Shown one piece after another: positions 23,906 through 35,600 of a stretch of DNA of 64,000 nt; positions within the stretch are counted from its first letter, which is position 1; the number at the start of each line of letters is the position of its first letter. A model generated the notes under the pieces. That model did not search any database and was not told the DNA's origin. It saw only the letters and a program-made list of their open reading frames with translations. The stretch is from assembly GCA_037039925.1 (NCBI GenBank), contig JAXRKP010000961.1, positions 56,001-120,000 of the forward strand, written 5' to 3'. The translations under genes and the position numbers were made by a program. The DNA comes from Doris montereyensis. Its lineage: Eukaryota; Mollusca; Gastropoda; Nudibranchia; Dorididae.

Positions 23906-24030
23906 TTCGAACTGCGAAAAAGGGGGTTATAAGCAGTTCCAAACAGCTCGAAACGGTTCGAAACGGTTCGAAACGGTTCGAAACGGTTCGAAGCGGTTGA
24001 AGCGGTTGAAAGCGGTCTAAGGCGGTTCAT
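23906..24030 (-). repeat. Core fragment at a core-to-core inversion point
   Basis: A single GGGGGTTATA unit (23921-23930) is followed by GGTTCGAAAC units (23940-24000), GAAGCGGTTG and GGTCTAAGGC. Together with the mirrored TTTCGAACCG units immediately left (23845-23900), it forms a large imperfect inverted repeat of core sequence centred near 23910. Confidence 0.85.
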
Positions 24031-26635
24031 TATAGGCAGCGATAGGCAGCGATAGGGAGCGATAGGGAGCCATAGGGAGCGATAGGGAGCGATACGCTGC
24101 GATAGGTTGCGATAGGCTGCAATAGGCTGCGATATGCTTCAATAGGCTGCGGTAGGCTGCAGTAGGCTGTGATAGGTTGCGATAAAGAGCGATAAAGAGC
24201 GATAAAGATGATAAAAGCGATAAAGAGCGATAAAGAGCGATAGGCTCCGATAAAGAGCGATAGGCTACGATAAAGAGGGATAAAGAGCAATAAAGAGCGA
24301 TAGGCTGCTATAAAGAGCGATAAAGAGCGATAAAGAGCGACAAAGAGCGATAAACAACTATAAAAAGCGATAAAGACCGATCAAGAGCGATAAAGAGCGA
24401 TAAAGAGCGATAAAGAGCGATAAAGAGCGATAAAGAGCAATAAAGAGCGATAAAGAGCGATGAAGATGATAGAGCGATAGGCTGCGATAGGCTGCGATGG
24501 GCTGCGAGGCTGCGATAGACTGAGGTAGGCTGCGGTAGGCTGCGATAGGCTGCGATGCGAGGGATAAAGAGCGATAAATGGCTGAAGAGCGATAAAGAGC
24601 AATAAAAACTGCGATAGGCTGCGATAAAGAGCGATAAAGAGCGATAAAGAGCGATGCTGCGATAAAGAGCGATAGGCTGCAATAAAGAGCGATAAAGGCT
24701 GGGATAGGCTGCGATAGGCTGCGATAAACAGCAATAAAGGCCGATAGGAGCGATAGGCTTCGATAAAGAGCGATAAAGAGCGATAAAGAGCGATAAAGCT
24801 GCGATAAAGAGCGATAAAGAGCTGCAATAAAGAGCGATAAAGAGCGATAGAGAGCGATAGAGAGCGATAGAGAGTGATAGGAGAGCGATACAGAGCGATA
24901 AAGAGCGATAGAAGCGATAGACTAGGCTGCGAAAGGCTCGATAGGCTGCGATAGGCTGCGATAGGTTGCGATAGGCTTTGAGAGGTGATAAAGAGCGATA
25001 AAGAGCGATAAAAAAGCATAAAGAGCGATAGGCAGCGATAGGCTGCGATAGGCTGCGATAGGCTGCGATAGCGATATAGGCTGCGATAAAGAGCGATAAA
25101 GAGCTTAACTGTAAGAAACAGTAGGAGGCTGATAAGGAGCGATAGGCTGACCGTAAGAAAGGTAGCGATAGGAAGCGGTTTGAGGCTGCTATAAGGTTGC
25201 GATAGGCTGCGATAAGACTGCGATAGGCTGTGATAAAGAGCGATAGTCGGCCATAAAAGAGCGGTAGGCGATGCGATAAAAGAGACTTCGGTGGCTGCGA
25301 TAAGAGCGATAGGCTGCGATAAAGAGGGATAAAGAGCGATAAAGAGCATTGAAGAGCGATAAAGAGCAATAAAAAGCGATAAAGAGCGATAGGCTGCGAT
25401 AAAGAGCGATAAAGAGCGATAAAGAGCGATAGGCTGCGATAAAAAGCGATAGATAGCCTGCAATAAAGAGCGATAGGCGATGCGATAGGCTGTGATAGGC
25501 TGCGATAAGAGAGCGATAAAGAGTGATAAAGAGCGATAAAGAGCGATAAGGCAGCGATAAAGAGCGATAAAAAGCGATAAAGAGCGATAAAGAGCGATAG
25601 GCGATAGAGCGATAAAGAGAGCGATAGAGAGCGATAAAGCAATAGCGATAGGCTGCGATAGGCTGCGATAGACTGCGATAGGCTGCGATAGGTTGCGATA
25701 GGCTGCGATAGGCTTTGATAGAGAGCGATAAAGAGCGATAAAGAGCATAAAGAGCGATAGGCAGCGATAAAGAGCGATAGGCTGCGATAAAGAGCGATAG
25801 GCTTCTAATAAAGAGCGATAGGTTGCGATAGGCTGCTATAAGCTGCGATAGGCTGCGATAGACTGCGATAGGCTGTGATAAAGAGCAATAGTTGGCCATA
25901 AAGAGCGGTGGGCTGCGATAAAGAGCGGTAGTGGCTGCGATAAAGAGCGATAGGCTGCGATAAAGAGCTATAGGTAACGATAAAGAGCGATAGGCAACGA
26001 TAAAGAGCGATAGATAGCGATAAAGAACGATAGGCAGCGAAAAAAGCGATAGGGAGCGATAAAGAGCGATAGGCATCGATGAAGTGCGATATGCTGTGAT
26101 AGGCTGTGATAGGCTGTGATGCTGTGATAGGCTGTGATAGGCTGTGATAGGCTGTGATAGGCTGCGATAGGCTGCGATAGACTGTGATAGGCTGTGATAG
26201 GCTATGATAGGCTGTGATAGCTGTGATAGGATGTGATAGGCAGGCCGCCATAGGCAGCGCGATAAAGAGCCATAGGCAGCGCGATAAAGAGCCATAGGCA
26301 ACAATAAAGAGCGAAAGGCAGCGATAAAGAGCCATAGGCAGCGATAAAGAGCCATAGGCAGCAATAAAGAGCCACAGGCAGCGATAAAGCGGCCATAGGC
26401 AGCGATAGGCAGCCATAGGCAGCCATCGGCAGGCATAGGTAGCGATAGGCAGCCATAGGCAGCGATAAAGAGCAATAGGCAGCGATAAAGAGCCATAGGC
26501 AGCAATAAAGAGCGATAGACAGCGATAAAGAGCCATAGGCAGCGATAAAGAGGGATGGGCAGCGATAAAGAGGGATAGGCAGCGATAAAGAGCCATAGGC
26601 AGCGATAAAGAGGGATGGGCAGCGATAAAGAGGGA
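24031..26635 (-). repeat. Decamer array before core block 5
   Basis: GATAGGGAGC and GATAGGCTGC units are followed by a long GATAAAGAGC-dominated region with many indels (24310-25750), GATAGGCTGT units (26090-26240) and CATAGGCAGC/GATAAAGAGC units. GATAAAGAGG/GATGGGCAGC precedes the core. Confidence 0.9.
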
Positions 26636-26661
26636 TGGGCAGGGATGGGGAGGATGGGAGG
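26624..26661 (+). other. G-quadruplex-capable boundary of core block 5
   Basis: Five runs of three or four G are present, but one spacing is longer (AGGAT). It is therefore a somewhat weaker match than the others. Confidence 0.65.
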
Positions 26662-27205
26662 TATTAGAGGGTTAGAAGCGGTAGGAAATTCTACAAAGCT
26701 GTAAAGCGGTAAGGAGTGGTTAAAAGCGGTAAAAGAGCGGTTAAAAGCGGTTAAAGGATATGGAAGTCAGGTGGAAAACTGTAGAAGCTACATGAAACCG
26801 GTAGGAAGCGTTAGAAAGCGGTAAAAAAGCTGTACGTAGAAAGCGGTGAAGAGCGGTTAAAAGCGGATAAAAATCGATGGAGTTGCCGGAAGCTGTATAA
26901 AAGCGGTAGGAAACTGTAGGAAGCTGTATAAAAGCGGTAGGAAGCGGTTTAAAAGCGTTTGGAAGCGGTTAGAAGCGGTTAGAAGCAGTTACAAGCGATT
27001 ACAAGTGGTTACAAGCGGTAAGACTGGATTAGAAGGGGTTAGCAGGATTAGAAGGGGTTAGAAGGGAGTGAAGGAATTAGAAGGGGTTAAAAAGCGGTTC
27101 AAAACGGTTCGAAACGGTTCGAAACGGTCTGAAACGGTTCGAAACGGTTCGAAGCGGTTCGAAGCGGTTGAAAGCGGTCTAAAGCGGTCCAGAGCAGTCC
27201 AGGAG
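26636..27205 (-). repeat. Higher-order core block 5
   Basis: The G-rich boundary is at about 26624-26661 and the TATTAGAGGG variant at 26662. AGCGGTTAAA/GTAGGAAGCT units run to 27025. The GGGGTTAGAA section is short and interrupted (27030-27090). GGTTCGAAAC units run from 27095 to 27185. Confidence 0.9.
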
Positions 27206-28356
27206 CGATAGGTAGCGATAGGAGCCATACCGAGCCATAGGGAGCGATAGGGAGCGATAGGGAGCGATAGCGTCCATAGGCAGCCATAGGCACCCATAGG
27301 CGACGATAGGCAGCCATACGCAGCCATAGGCAGGCCATAGGCGGCTGCGCTAGGGCTGTGACAGGCTGCGATAGGTTGCGCTTACGATAGGGTGCGATAG
27401 GGTGCGATAGGCTGCGATAGGGTGCGATAGGTGCGATAGGGTGCGATAGGGTGCGATATGGTGCGATAGGGTGCGATAGGCGGCGATAGGGTGCGATAGG
27501 CTGCGATAGGCTGCCATAGGTTGCAATAGGTTGTGATAGGTTGCGATAGGTTGCGATAGCTTGCGATAGGTTGCGATAGGCTGCGATAGGCTGCGATAGG
27601 CTACGATAGGCTGCGATAGGTTGCAAAAGGCTGCGATAAAGAGCGGTAGGCTACGATAAAGAGCGATAAAGAGCGATAAAGAGCGATAAAATGTGATAAA
27701 GAGCGATAGGCTGCGAAAGAGCTGATAAAGAGCGATAGGCTGCGATAAAGAGCGATAAAGAGCGATCAAGAGCGATAGGCTGCGAAGAAGAGCGGTAAAG
27801 AGCGGTAAAGAGCGATAAAGAGCGATAAAGAGCAATAAAGAGCGATAAAGAGCGATAAAGAGCGATAAAGAGCGATAAAGAGCGATAAAGAGCGATAAAG
27901 AGCGATAAAGAGACATAAAGAGCGATAAAGAGCGATAGTCTGTGATAGACTGCGATAGGCTGCGATAGGCTGCGATAGGAGCGATAAAGAGCGATGTGAT
28001 AAAAAGCAATAAGATGCGATAAAGAGCGATAAAGAGCGATAGGCTCCGATAAAGAGCGATAAAGAGCGATGAAGAGCGATGAAGAGCTGCGATAAAGAGC
28101 GATAGGCTGCGATAAAGAGCGATAGGCAGCGGTAAAGAGCGATAGGCAGCGATAGGTAGTTATAGCCATAGGCATACGCCATACGCAGCCATAGGCAGCC
28201 ATAGGCTGCGATAGGCTGCACGATACGTGGTGATAGGGATGCGATAGGGTGCGATAGGGTGCGATAGGCTGCGATATAGGGTGCGATAGGGTGCGATAGG
28301 ATGCGATAGGCGGTGATAGGCTGTGATAGGTTGCGGAAGGCTGCGAAAGGCTCGCG
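27206..28356 (-). repeat. Decamer array between core block 5 and the compound repeat block
   Basis: GATAGGGTGC units (27390-27500), GATAGGTTGC (27530-27580), GATAAAGAGC (27650-27930) and GATAGGCTGC follow the standard order. The part at 27353-27720 is matched by 44893-45270. The decamers end abruptly at about 28356. Confidence 0.92.
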
Positions 28357-28877
28357 AGACATAAAAAGTAGTACCTAACAGGCATAAAGAAATAGTTCTA
28401 CAAGACAGAAAAAAGTAGAACCTACCAGGCATAAAAAGTAGTACCTACCAGACGTAAAGAAGTAGTACCTACATGACATAAAGAAGTAGTACCCACCAGA
28501 CATAAAGAAAGAGTTTCACAAAACAAGAAAAAAGTAGTACCTAATAGACATAAAAGTAGTACCAACAAGACATAAAGAAATAGTTCACACAAGACAGAAA
28601 AAAGTAGTACCTAACAGACATAAAAGAAGTAGTACCAACAAGACATAAAAGAAAATAGTTCTTACAAGATAGAAAAAAGTATTCTACCAGACATAAAGAA
28701 GTAGTACCTACGAGACATTAAGTAGTACCTAACAGACATAAAGTAGTACCTTACCAGACATAAAGAAGTAGTACCTACCAGACCTAAGAAGTAGTACCTA
28801 CCATACATAAAGAAATAGTACCTACAAAACATAAGAAGTAGTACCTACAAGGCATAAAAAAGTAGTATCTATTAGAC
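28357..28877 (+). repeat. 24-bp tandem repeat array (AGTAGTACCTACC type)
   Basis: The unit is about 24 bp, starting AAGTAGTACCTACCAGACAT and ending AAAG. Variants include TAGTTCTTACAAGACAG. About twenty copies are present with small indels. It is unrelated in sequence to the decamers. Confidence 0.92.
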
Positions 28878-29467
28878 GTCTTTGGTCTTCTTTTCCTGTC
28901 TTTGCCATTTTCTTCTTGTCTTTGGTCTTCTTTCTTTGGCTTTGGTCTTCTTTTCTCGTCTTGGGTCTTTCTTGTCTTTTTAGTCTTTTTTGTCTTTGGT
29001 CTTCTTTTCGGTCTTTGGTCTTCTTTCTTTGTCTCTGGTCTTCTTTTTCTTGTCTTTGGTCTTGTTTTGTCCTTGGTTTTCTTTTTCTTTTTTCTCTTTT
29101 TTTCTCGTCTTTAGTCTTCTTTTCTTGTTTTCGGTCTTGTTTTTTGTCTTTAGTCTTCTTTTTTGTCTTTGGTCTTCTTTTCCTGTCTTTGATATTCTCT
29201 TTTTGGTCTTCTTTCTGTCTTTGGTCTTCTTTTCCTGTCTTTGGTCTTCTTTTCTTGTCTTTGGTCTTTTTCTTACCTTTGGTCATCTTTTTGTGGGGTT
29301 TTCTTGTTCGTCTCTGGTCTTCTTCTTTGTCTTTGGTCTTTTTTTCCTTTGGTCTGTTTTTTGGTCTTTGATCTTCTTTTCTTATCTTGAGTGTTCTTTT
29401 TTGTTTTTGATGTTCTTTTTTGTCTTGGTCTTCTTTTCTTGTCTTTGGTCTTCTCTTTTGTCTTAGG
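28878..29467 (+). repeat. Pyrimidine-rich ~20-bp tandem array, first segment
   Basis: The consensus unit is GTCTTTGGTCTTCTTTTCTT, about 20 bp (two decamer lengths), with many length variants. The + strand is strongly T/C-rich and has almost no A. Open frames rich in F, L, S and V on the + strand and K, R, Q and D on the minus strand are composition artefacts. Confidence 0.92.
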
Positions 29468-29797
29468 TTTTCAATCGTCCTGTAATTGGATATCAATATG
29501 CGGCTTCAATAGTGCTTTCACTTCCGATATCACTACTCGACCTCAATAGTCCTCTAATTAGATATCACTACGCCTCAATCCTCTCCTAATTAGAAATCTC
29601 TACGCGGCCTCAATCGTCCCTCTAATTCAATATCACTACGAGGCCTCACTCGTCCTTGGAATTCGATAGCATTCCGCCTCAATCGTCCTCTAATTCGATA
29701 TCACTACGCAGCCTGAATCGTCCTTTAATTTGGTATCACTACGCGGACTCAATCGTCCTCTCATTCGATATCACTACGCCTCAATCGTCCTCTAATT
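29468..29797 (+). repeat. 35-bp tandem repeat array, first segment
   Basis: The unit is about 35 bp, combining CCTCAATCGT with CCTCTAATTCGATATCACTA and CGCGG. About nine copies are present, diverged at the left end. Confidence 0.92.
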
Positions 29798-31177
29798 TTC
29801 TTTTTGTCGTTGGTCTTCTTTTCTTGTATTTGGTCTTCTCTTTCTGTTTTTTGGTCTTCTTTTTGTCAGGGTCTTTTCTTGTCTTTTGACCTTCTTTTCT
29901 TGTGTTTGGTCTTCTTTTCTTGTGTTTGGTCTTCCTTCAGGTCTTTTTCTTGTCTTGGGTATTTTTTTCTGTCTTGGTCTTTTTTTACTTTGAGGTCTTC
30001 TTTTCTTGTCTTTGGTCTTCTTTTTGTGTGTTTTTTTGTCTTTGGTCTTCTTTTCGAATTTGGTCTTCTTTTCTTGTGTTTGGTCTTCTTTTCTTGGTCT
30101 TTTTGTCTTTGGTCTTTTTTGTATTTTAATTTTTTTTGTGTCTTGGTCTTCTTGTTGTTTTTGTCTTCTTTTCTTGTCTTTGGTCTTTTTTTGTATTTGG
30201 TCTTCTTTTGTTTATTTTTTCGATCCTCTTTTTGTCTTGGTCTTTTCTTGTCTTTGGTCTTCTTGTCTGGTCTTTGGTCCTCTTTTCTTGTCTTTGTTCT
30301 TGTTTTGTCTTTCGTCTTCTATTTTGTCTTTGTTCTTTTTTGTCGTTGGTCTTCTTTTTCTGTTTTTTGTATTTTGTCTTCTTTTTTGTCTGTTTTGTGT
30401 CTTCTTTTTTGCCTTCTTTTTTGGTCTTTTCTTGTCTTTGGTCTTCATTTCTTGTGTTTGGTCTTCTTTTGTTGCTTCTTTTCTATTTTGTCTTTATTCT
30501 TTTTTTGTTGGTCTTTTCTTTCTGTTTTTGTCTTCTTTTTTTGACTTGTCTTTTTCTGTCTTTGGTCTTCATTTCTGTGTTTGGGCTTCTTTTTTGTTTG
30601 TGGTCTTGGTCTTGTCTTGGTCTTTGGTCTTCTTTTGTGGTCTTTTTTATCTTTGGTCTTCTTTTTTGTCGTTGCTCCTCTTTTCTTGTCTTTGGTATTA
30701 TTTTGTATTTGGTCTTTTTTCGTTTTTTCGTTTTTGTCTTGGTCTTTTCTTGTCTTTGGTCTTCTTTTTCTTGTCTTGGGTCTTTTGTTGTCTTGGTCTT
30801 TTTTGTCTTTGGTCTTTTTCATCTTTGGTCTCTTTTCTTGTCTTTGGTATTTTTGTATTTGGTCTTCTTTTTTTCGTTTTTTTCTTGGTCTTTTTTTCAT
30901 TTTTTCTTGTCTTCTATTTGCTCCTCTTTTTTCTGTCTTGATTTTTTTTGTATTTGGTCTCCTCTTTTTTTCGTTTTTCGTCTTCTATTTTTGTCTTGTC
31001 TTTTCTTGTCTTTGGTCTTCTTTTCTTGTGTTTGGTCTTCTTTTCTGGACTTTGGTATTCTGTTTTTGTCCTTGTTCTTGTTTTTTGTCTTTCGTGTTCT
31101 ATTTTGTCTTTGTTCTTCTTGGTCTTCTTTTTCTTGTATTTCGTCTCTTTTTCTGTTTTTTTGCTCTTTTTTAAAAA
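29798..31177 (+). repeat. Pyrimidine-rich ~20-bp tandem array, second segment
   Basis: This is the same GTCTTTGGTC TTCTTTTCTT family as 28878-29467, about 1.4 kb long. Variants include TTGTGTTTGGTC and TTGTCTTGGGTC. It ends at the T-rich sequence CTCTTTTTTAAAAAT, at which the 35-bp units resume. The matching segment is 47282-48891. Confidence 0.93.
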
Positions 31178-31677
31178 TCATATTACTACGCCTCCAATTG
31201 GCCTCTAATTTGATATTACTACGCGGCTTGAATCGTCCTCTAATTCGATATCACTACGTGACCTCAATCGTCCTCTAATTCGATATCACTACATGCCTCA
31301 ATCGTCCTCTAATTCGATATCACTACGCTGCCTCAATCGTCCTCTAATTCGATATCACAACGCGGCCTCAATCGTCCCCTAATTCGATATCACTACGCGG
31401 CCTCTAATTGTCACTCTTATTCCATATCACTACGCCGCCTAAACCGTCCTCTAATTCGATATACTATGTGACCTCAATCGTCCTCTAATTCCATATCACT
31501 ACGCCACAATCGGCTCCTAATTCAATATCACTACGCGGCATCACTCGTCTTCTAATTCGATATCACTACGCGGCCTCAATCGTCTTCTAATTCGATATCA
31601 CTGCATGGCCTCAATCGTTCTTTGATTGTATATGACTACGCGACCTCAATCGTCTTCTAATTCGATATCATTCCGCC
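31178..31677 (+). repeat. 35-bp tandem repeat array, second segment
   Basis: About fourteen units of the CCTCTAATTCGATATCACTA / CGCGGCCTCAATCGT family. Shared oddities with 48893-49357 include a shortened GATATACTATGTG unit and a CACTACGCCACAATCGG unit. These confirm that the two arrays are duplicates rather than independent amplifications. Confidence 0.94.
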
Positions 31678-31942
31678 TGAAGTAGTACCTACCATACATA
31701 AATAAATAGTACGTACGAAACATAAAGAAGTAGTACCTACCAGGCATAAAAAAGTGGTACCTACCAGACGTAAAGTAGTACCTACCGGACATAGAAGTAG
31801 TACCAACCAGACATAAAGAAATAGTTCTTATAAGACAGAAAAAGTAGTACCTACCAGACATAAAGAAGTATTACCTACGAGACATAAAGAAGTAGTACCT
31901 AACAGACATAAAGAAGAAGTACTTACCAGACGTAAAGAAGTA
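31678..31942 (+). repeat. 24-bp tandem repeat array, second segment
   Basis: About eleven units of the AGTAGTACCTACC family. The order of variant units is the same as in 49358-49632, at an offset of about 17,686 bp. The last unit (CGTAAAGAAGTAGTAGG) runs straight into core-type decamers. Confidence 0.94.
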
Positions 31943-32430
31943 GTAGGAAACTGAAAGCGGTTAACAGCGGTAAAGAGCGGTTGAAAGCGGTTAAAGGGAT
32001 ATGGAAGCTGTAGAAACTGTGGGAAGCTGTATGAAAGCGGTAGGAAGCGTTAGGAAGCGGTAAAAAGCTGTATGTAGAAAGCGGTAAAGAGCGGTTAAAA
32101 GCGGATAAAAATGGATGGAAGCTGTAGGAAGCTGTATAAAAGCGGTAGGAAATTGTAGGAAGCTGTATAAAAGCGATAGGAAGAGGTTTAAAAGCAGTTG
32201 GAAGCGGTTACAAGCGGTTAGAAGCGGTTACAAGCGATGACAAGCGGTTAAAAGCGGTAAGACTGGATTAGAAGGGGTTAGAAGGGGTTAGAAGGGGTTC
32301 GAAGGGGTTACAAAGGGATAGAAGGGGTTAAAGGGGGTTATAAGCGGTTCGAAACGGTTCGAAACGGTTCGAAACGGTTCGAAACGGCTCGAAGCGGTTC
32401 GAAGCGGTTGAAAGCGGTCTAAGGCGGTCT
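31943..32430 (-). repeat. Higher-order core block 6, left-truncated
   Basis: The G-rich boundary and the first AGCGG units are missing, replaced by the 24-bp array. GTAGGAAGCT and AGCGGTTAAA units run to 32265, GGGGTTAGAA-type units to 32345 and GGTTCGAAAC units to 32410. The block then passes to GGTCTAGAGC and GATAGGCAGC. Confidence 0.9.
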
Positions 32431-34810
32431 AGAGCGATAGGCAGCGATAGGCACCGATAGGCAGCGATAAGGAGCGATAGGCAGGCATAGGCAGACATAG
32501 ACAGCCACAGGCAGCCATAGGCAGCTATAGGCAGCGATAGGCAGCGATGGGCAGCGATAGGCAGCGATAGGCTGCGATAGGCTGCGATAGGGTGCGATAG
32601 GGTACGATAGGCGGCGATAGGCTGCGATAGGCTGCGATAGGTTGCGATAGGTTGCGATAGGCTGCGATAGGCTGCGATAGGCTGCGATAGGCTGCGATAG
32701 GCTGCGATAGGCTGCGAAAGGCTGCGAAAGGCTGCGAAAGGCTGCGAAAAAGAGCGATAAAGAGCGATAAAGAGCGATAAAAAGCGATAAAGAGCAATAA
32801 AGAGCGATAAAGAGCGATAAAGAGCGATAAAAGGGGATAAAGAGCGATAGGCTGCAATAACGTGCGGTAGACTGCGGTAGGCAGCGATAGGCAGCCATAA
32901 GCAGCGAAAGGCAGCCATAGGCAGCAATAGGCAAGGATAGGCAGCGATAAGCAGCGATGGGCAGCGATAGTGAGCGATACGGAGCCATAGGTAGCCATAG
33001 GCAGCCATAGCCAGCCATAGGCAGCCATAAGCAGCCATAGGCAGCCATAGGCAGCCATAGGCAGCCATAGCCTGTGATAGGCTGCGATAGGCTGCGATAG
33101 GCAGCGATAGAGTGTGACAGGGTGCGATAGGGCGCGATAGGGTGTGATAGGGTGCGATAGGGTGCGATAGGCTGCGATAGGGTGCGAAAGGCAGCGATAG
33201 GGGGCGATAGGCTGCAATAGGCTGCGATGGGTTGCAATAGGTTGTGATAGGTTGCGATAGATTGTGATAGGTTGCGATAGGCTGGGATAGGCTGCAATAG
33301 GCTGCAATAGGCTTCGATAGGTGGCGATAGGCTGCAATAGGCTGCAAAAGGCTGCGAAAAAGAGCGATAAAGAGCGATAAAGAGCGATAAAGAGCAGTGA
33401 AGAGCGATAAAGAGCGATAAAGAGCGATAAAAGGCGATAAAGAGCGATAGACCGGGATAGGGTACGGTAGGCTGCGGTAGGCTGCGGTAGGCTGCGATAG
33501 GCTGCGATAGGCTGCGACAAAGAGCGATAAAGAGCGATAGGCTCCGATAAAGAGCGATAAAGAGCGAAAAAGAGCGATAAAGAGCGATAGGCTGCGTAAA
33601 AGAACGATAAAGAGCGATAGGCTGCGATAAAGAGCGATAGGCCGCGATAAAAAGCGATAGGCTGCGATAAAGAGCGCTAGGCTGCTGTAAAGAACGATAA
33701 AGAGCGATAAAAAGCGATAAAGAGCGATAAAGAGCTATAAAGAGCGATGAAGAGCGATAAAGAGCGATAAAGAGCGATGAAGAGCGATTAAGAGCGATGA
33801 AGAGCGATATAGAGCGATAGAGAGCGATAAAGAGCGATAAAGAGCGATAGACTCCGATAGACTTCGATAGCTTGCGATAGGCTGCGATAGGCTGTGATAA
33901 AGAGCGATAAAGAGCGATAAAGAGCGATAAAGAGCATAAAGAGCGATAGGCTGCAATAAAGAGCGATAGGCTGCGATAAAGAGCGATAGGCTGCTAATAA
34001 AGAGCAATAGGCTGCGATAGGCTGTGATAGGCTGCGATAGGCTGCGATAGGCTGCGATAGGCTGTGATAAAGAGCGATAGGCGGCTATAATGAGCGGTAG
34101 GCTGCGATAAAGAGCGGTAGGCTGCGATAAAGAGCGATAAAGAGCGATAAAGAGCGATAAAAAGCGATAAAGAGCGATAAAAAGTTATAAAGAGCGATAA
34201 AGAGCGATAAAGAGCGATAAAGAGCGATAGGCTGCGATAGGCTGCGATAGGCTGCGATAGGCTGCAATAGGCTGCAATAGGCTGCGGTAGGCTGCGGTAG
34301 GCTGTGATAGGCAGCGATGAAGAGCGATAAAGAGCGATAAAGAGCGATAAAGAGCGATAAAAAGCGATAAAGAGCGATAAAGAGCGATAAAGAGTGATAA
34401 AAAGCGAGAAAGAGTGATAAAGAGCATTAAAGAGTTATAGGCTGCGATAGGCTGCGATAAGCTGCGATAGGCTGTGATAGGCTTCGATAGGCTGCGATAG
34501 GGAGTGATAGGGAGCAATAGGGAGCAATAGGGAGCAGATAGATAGCGATAGGGAGCGATAGGGAGCGATAGGCTGCGATAAAGAGCGATAAAGAACGATA
34601 GAAGACAATAAGAGCGATTTAGAGCGATAGGCTGTGATAAAGCAATAGGCTGCGATAAGCTGCGATAGGCTGCGATAGACTGTGATAAAGAGCGATAGGC
34701 GGCCATAAAGAGCGGTAGGCTGCGATAAAGAGCGGTGGGATGCGATAAAGAGCGATAGGCTGCGATAAAGAGCGATAAACAGCGGTAAAGAGCGATAGAC
34801 AGCTATAAGA
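32431..34810 (-). repeat. Decamer array after core block 6
   Basis: GATAGGCAGC, GATAGGCTGC and GATAAAGAGC segments occur twice in tandem. A ~550-bp sub-duplication is visible between 32460-32860 and 32890-33460. Both parts carry CATAGGCAGC units, then GATAGGGTGC, GATAGGTTGC, a run of CGAAAGGCTG or CAAAAGGCTG, and GATAAAGAGC. The rest is a GATAAAGAGC/GATAGGCTGC mixture. Confidence 0.9.
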
Positions 34811-35075
34811 GCCATATGCAGCGGTTATCCGACGATACGCAGCCGTTAGGAAGTGATAAAGAGTTGTATCTAGAAAGCGATAAAGAGTGGTTAACCGCTG
34901 ATAAAAAGCTGTAGGAAGCGATAAAAGCCATATATAGCCAGCTATAAAAGCAATAGGCAGTTACAAAAGCGGTAGGAAGTAGGAATCGTCTGAAACGAAG
35001 TCTGAACGGTTCGAAATGTGGTTCGAAGCGGTTCGAAGCTGCTGAAAGCGGTCTAAGACGGTCTAGAGCGCGATA
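34811..35075 (-). repeat. Degenerate core remnant
   Basis: Scattered core-type units (GTTAGGAAGT, GAAGCGGTTC, GGTCTAAGAC) with many substitutions lie just upstream of an intact core. It resembles the remnant at 18736-19000. Confidence 0.75.
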
Positions 35076-35600
35076 GGAGGGATGGGCTGGGATGGGGAGG
35101 GATGGGGAGGTATTAGAGCGGTTAGAAGCGGTAGGAAACTCTACAAAGCTGTAAAAAGCGGTAAGGAGCCGTTAAAAGCGGTAAAGAGCGGTTAAAAGCG
35201 ATTAAAAACATATGAAAGCTGTAGGAAACTGTAGGAAGCTGTATGAAAGCGGTAGGAAGCGTTAGGAAGCGATAAAAAGCTGTATGTAGAAAGCGGTAAA
35301 GAGCGGTTAAAAGCGGATAAAAATGGATGGAAGCTGTAGGAAGCTCTATAAAAGCGGTAGGAAACTGTATAAAAGCGGTAGGCTGTGGTTTAAAAGCAGT
35401 GGAAGCGGTTAGAAGCGGTTAGAAGCGGTTACAAGCGATTACAAGCGGTTAAAAGCGGTTCGAAACGTTAGAAGGGGTTAGAAGGGGTTAAAAGGGGTTA
35501 TAAGCGGTTCGAAACGGTTCGAAACGGTTCGAAGCGGTTCAAAACGGTTCGAAGCGGTTCGAAGTGGTTGAAAGCGGTCTAAGGCGGTCTAGAGCGATAG
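35076..35600 (-). repeat. Higher-order core block 7
   Basis: The G-rich boundary is at 35078-35110 and TATTAGAGCG at 35111. AGCGGTTAAA/GTAGGAAGCT units run to 35460. The GGGGTTAGAA section is reduced to three units (35468-35500). GGTTCGAAAC units run from 35505 to 35570. Confidence 0.9.
35078..35110 (+). other. G-quadruplex-capable boundary of core block 7
   Basis: GGGATGGGCTGGGATGGGG followed by AGGGATGGGG: six G-runs in 33 bp. Confidence 0.75.

Noticed and set aside
28822..31278. Lysine/arginine/glutamine-rich or phenylalanine/leucine-rich frames resembling low-complexity or membrane proteins
   Set aside because: They come from the pyrimidine-rich ~20-bp array; the composition explains them fully on both strands.
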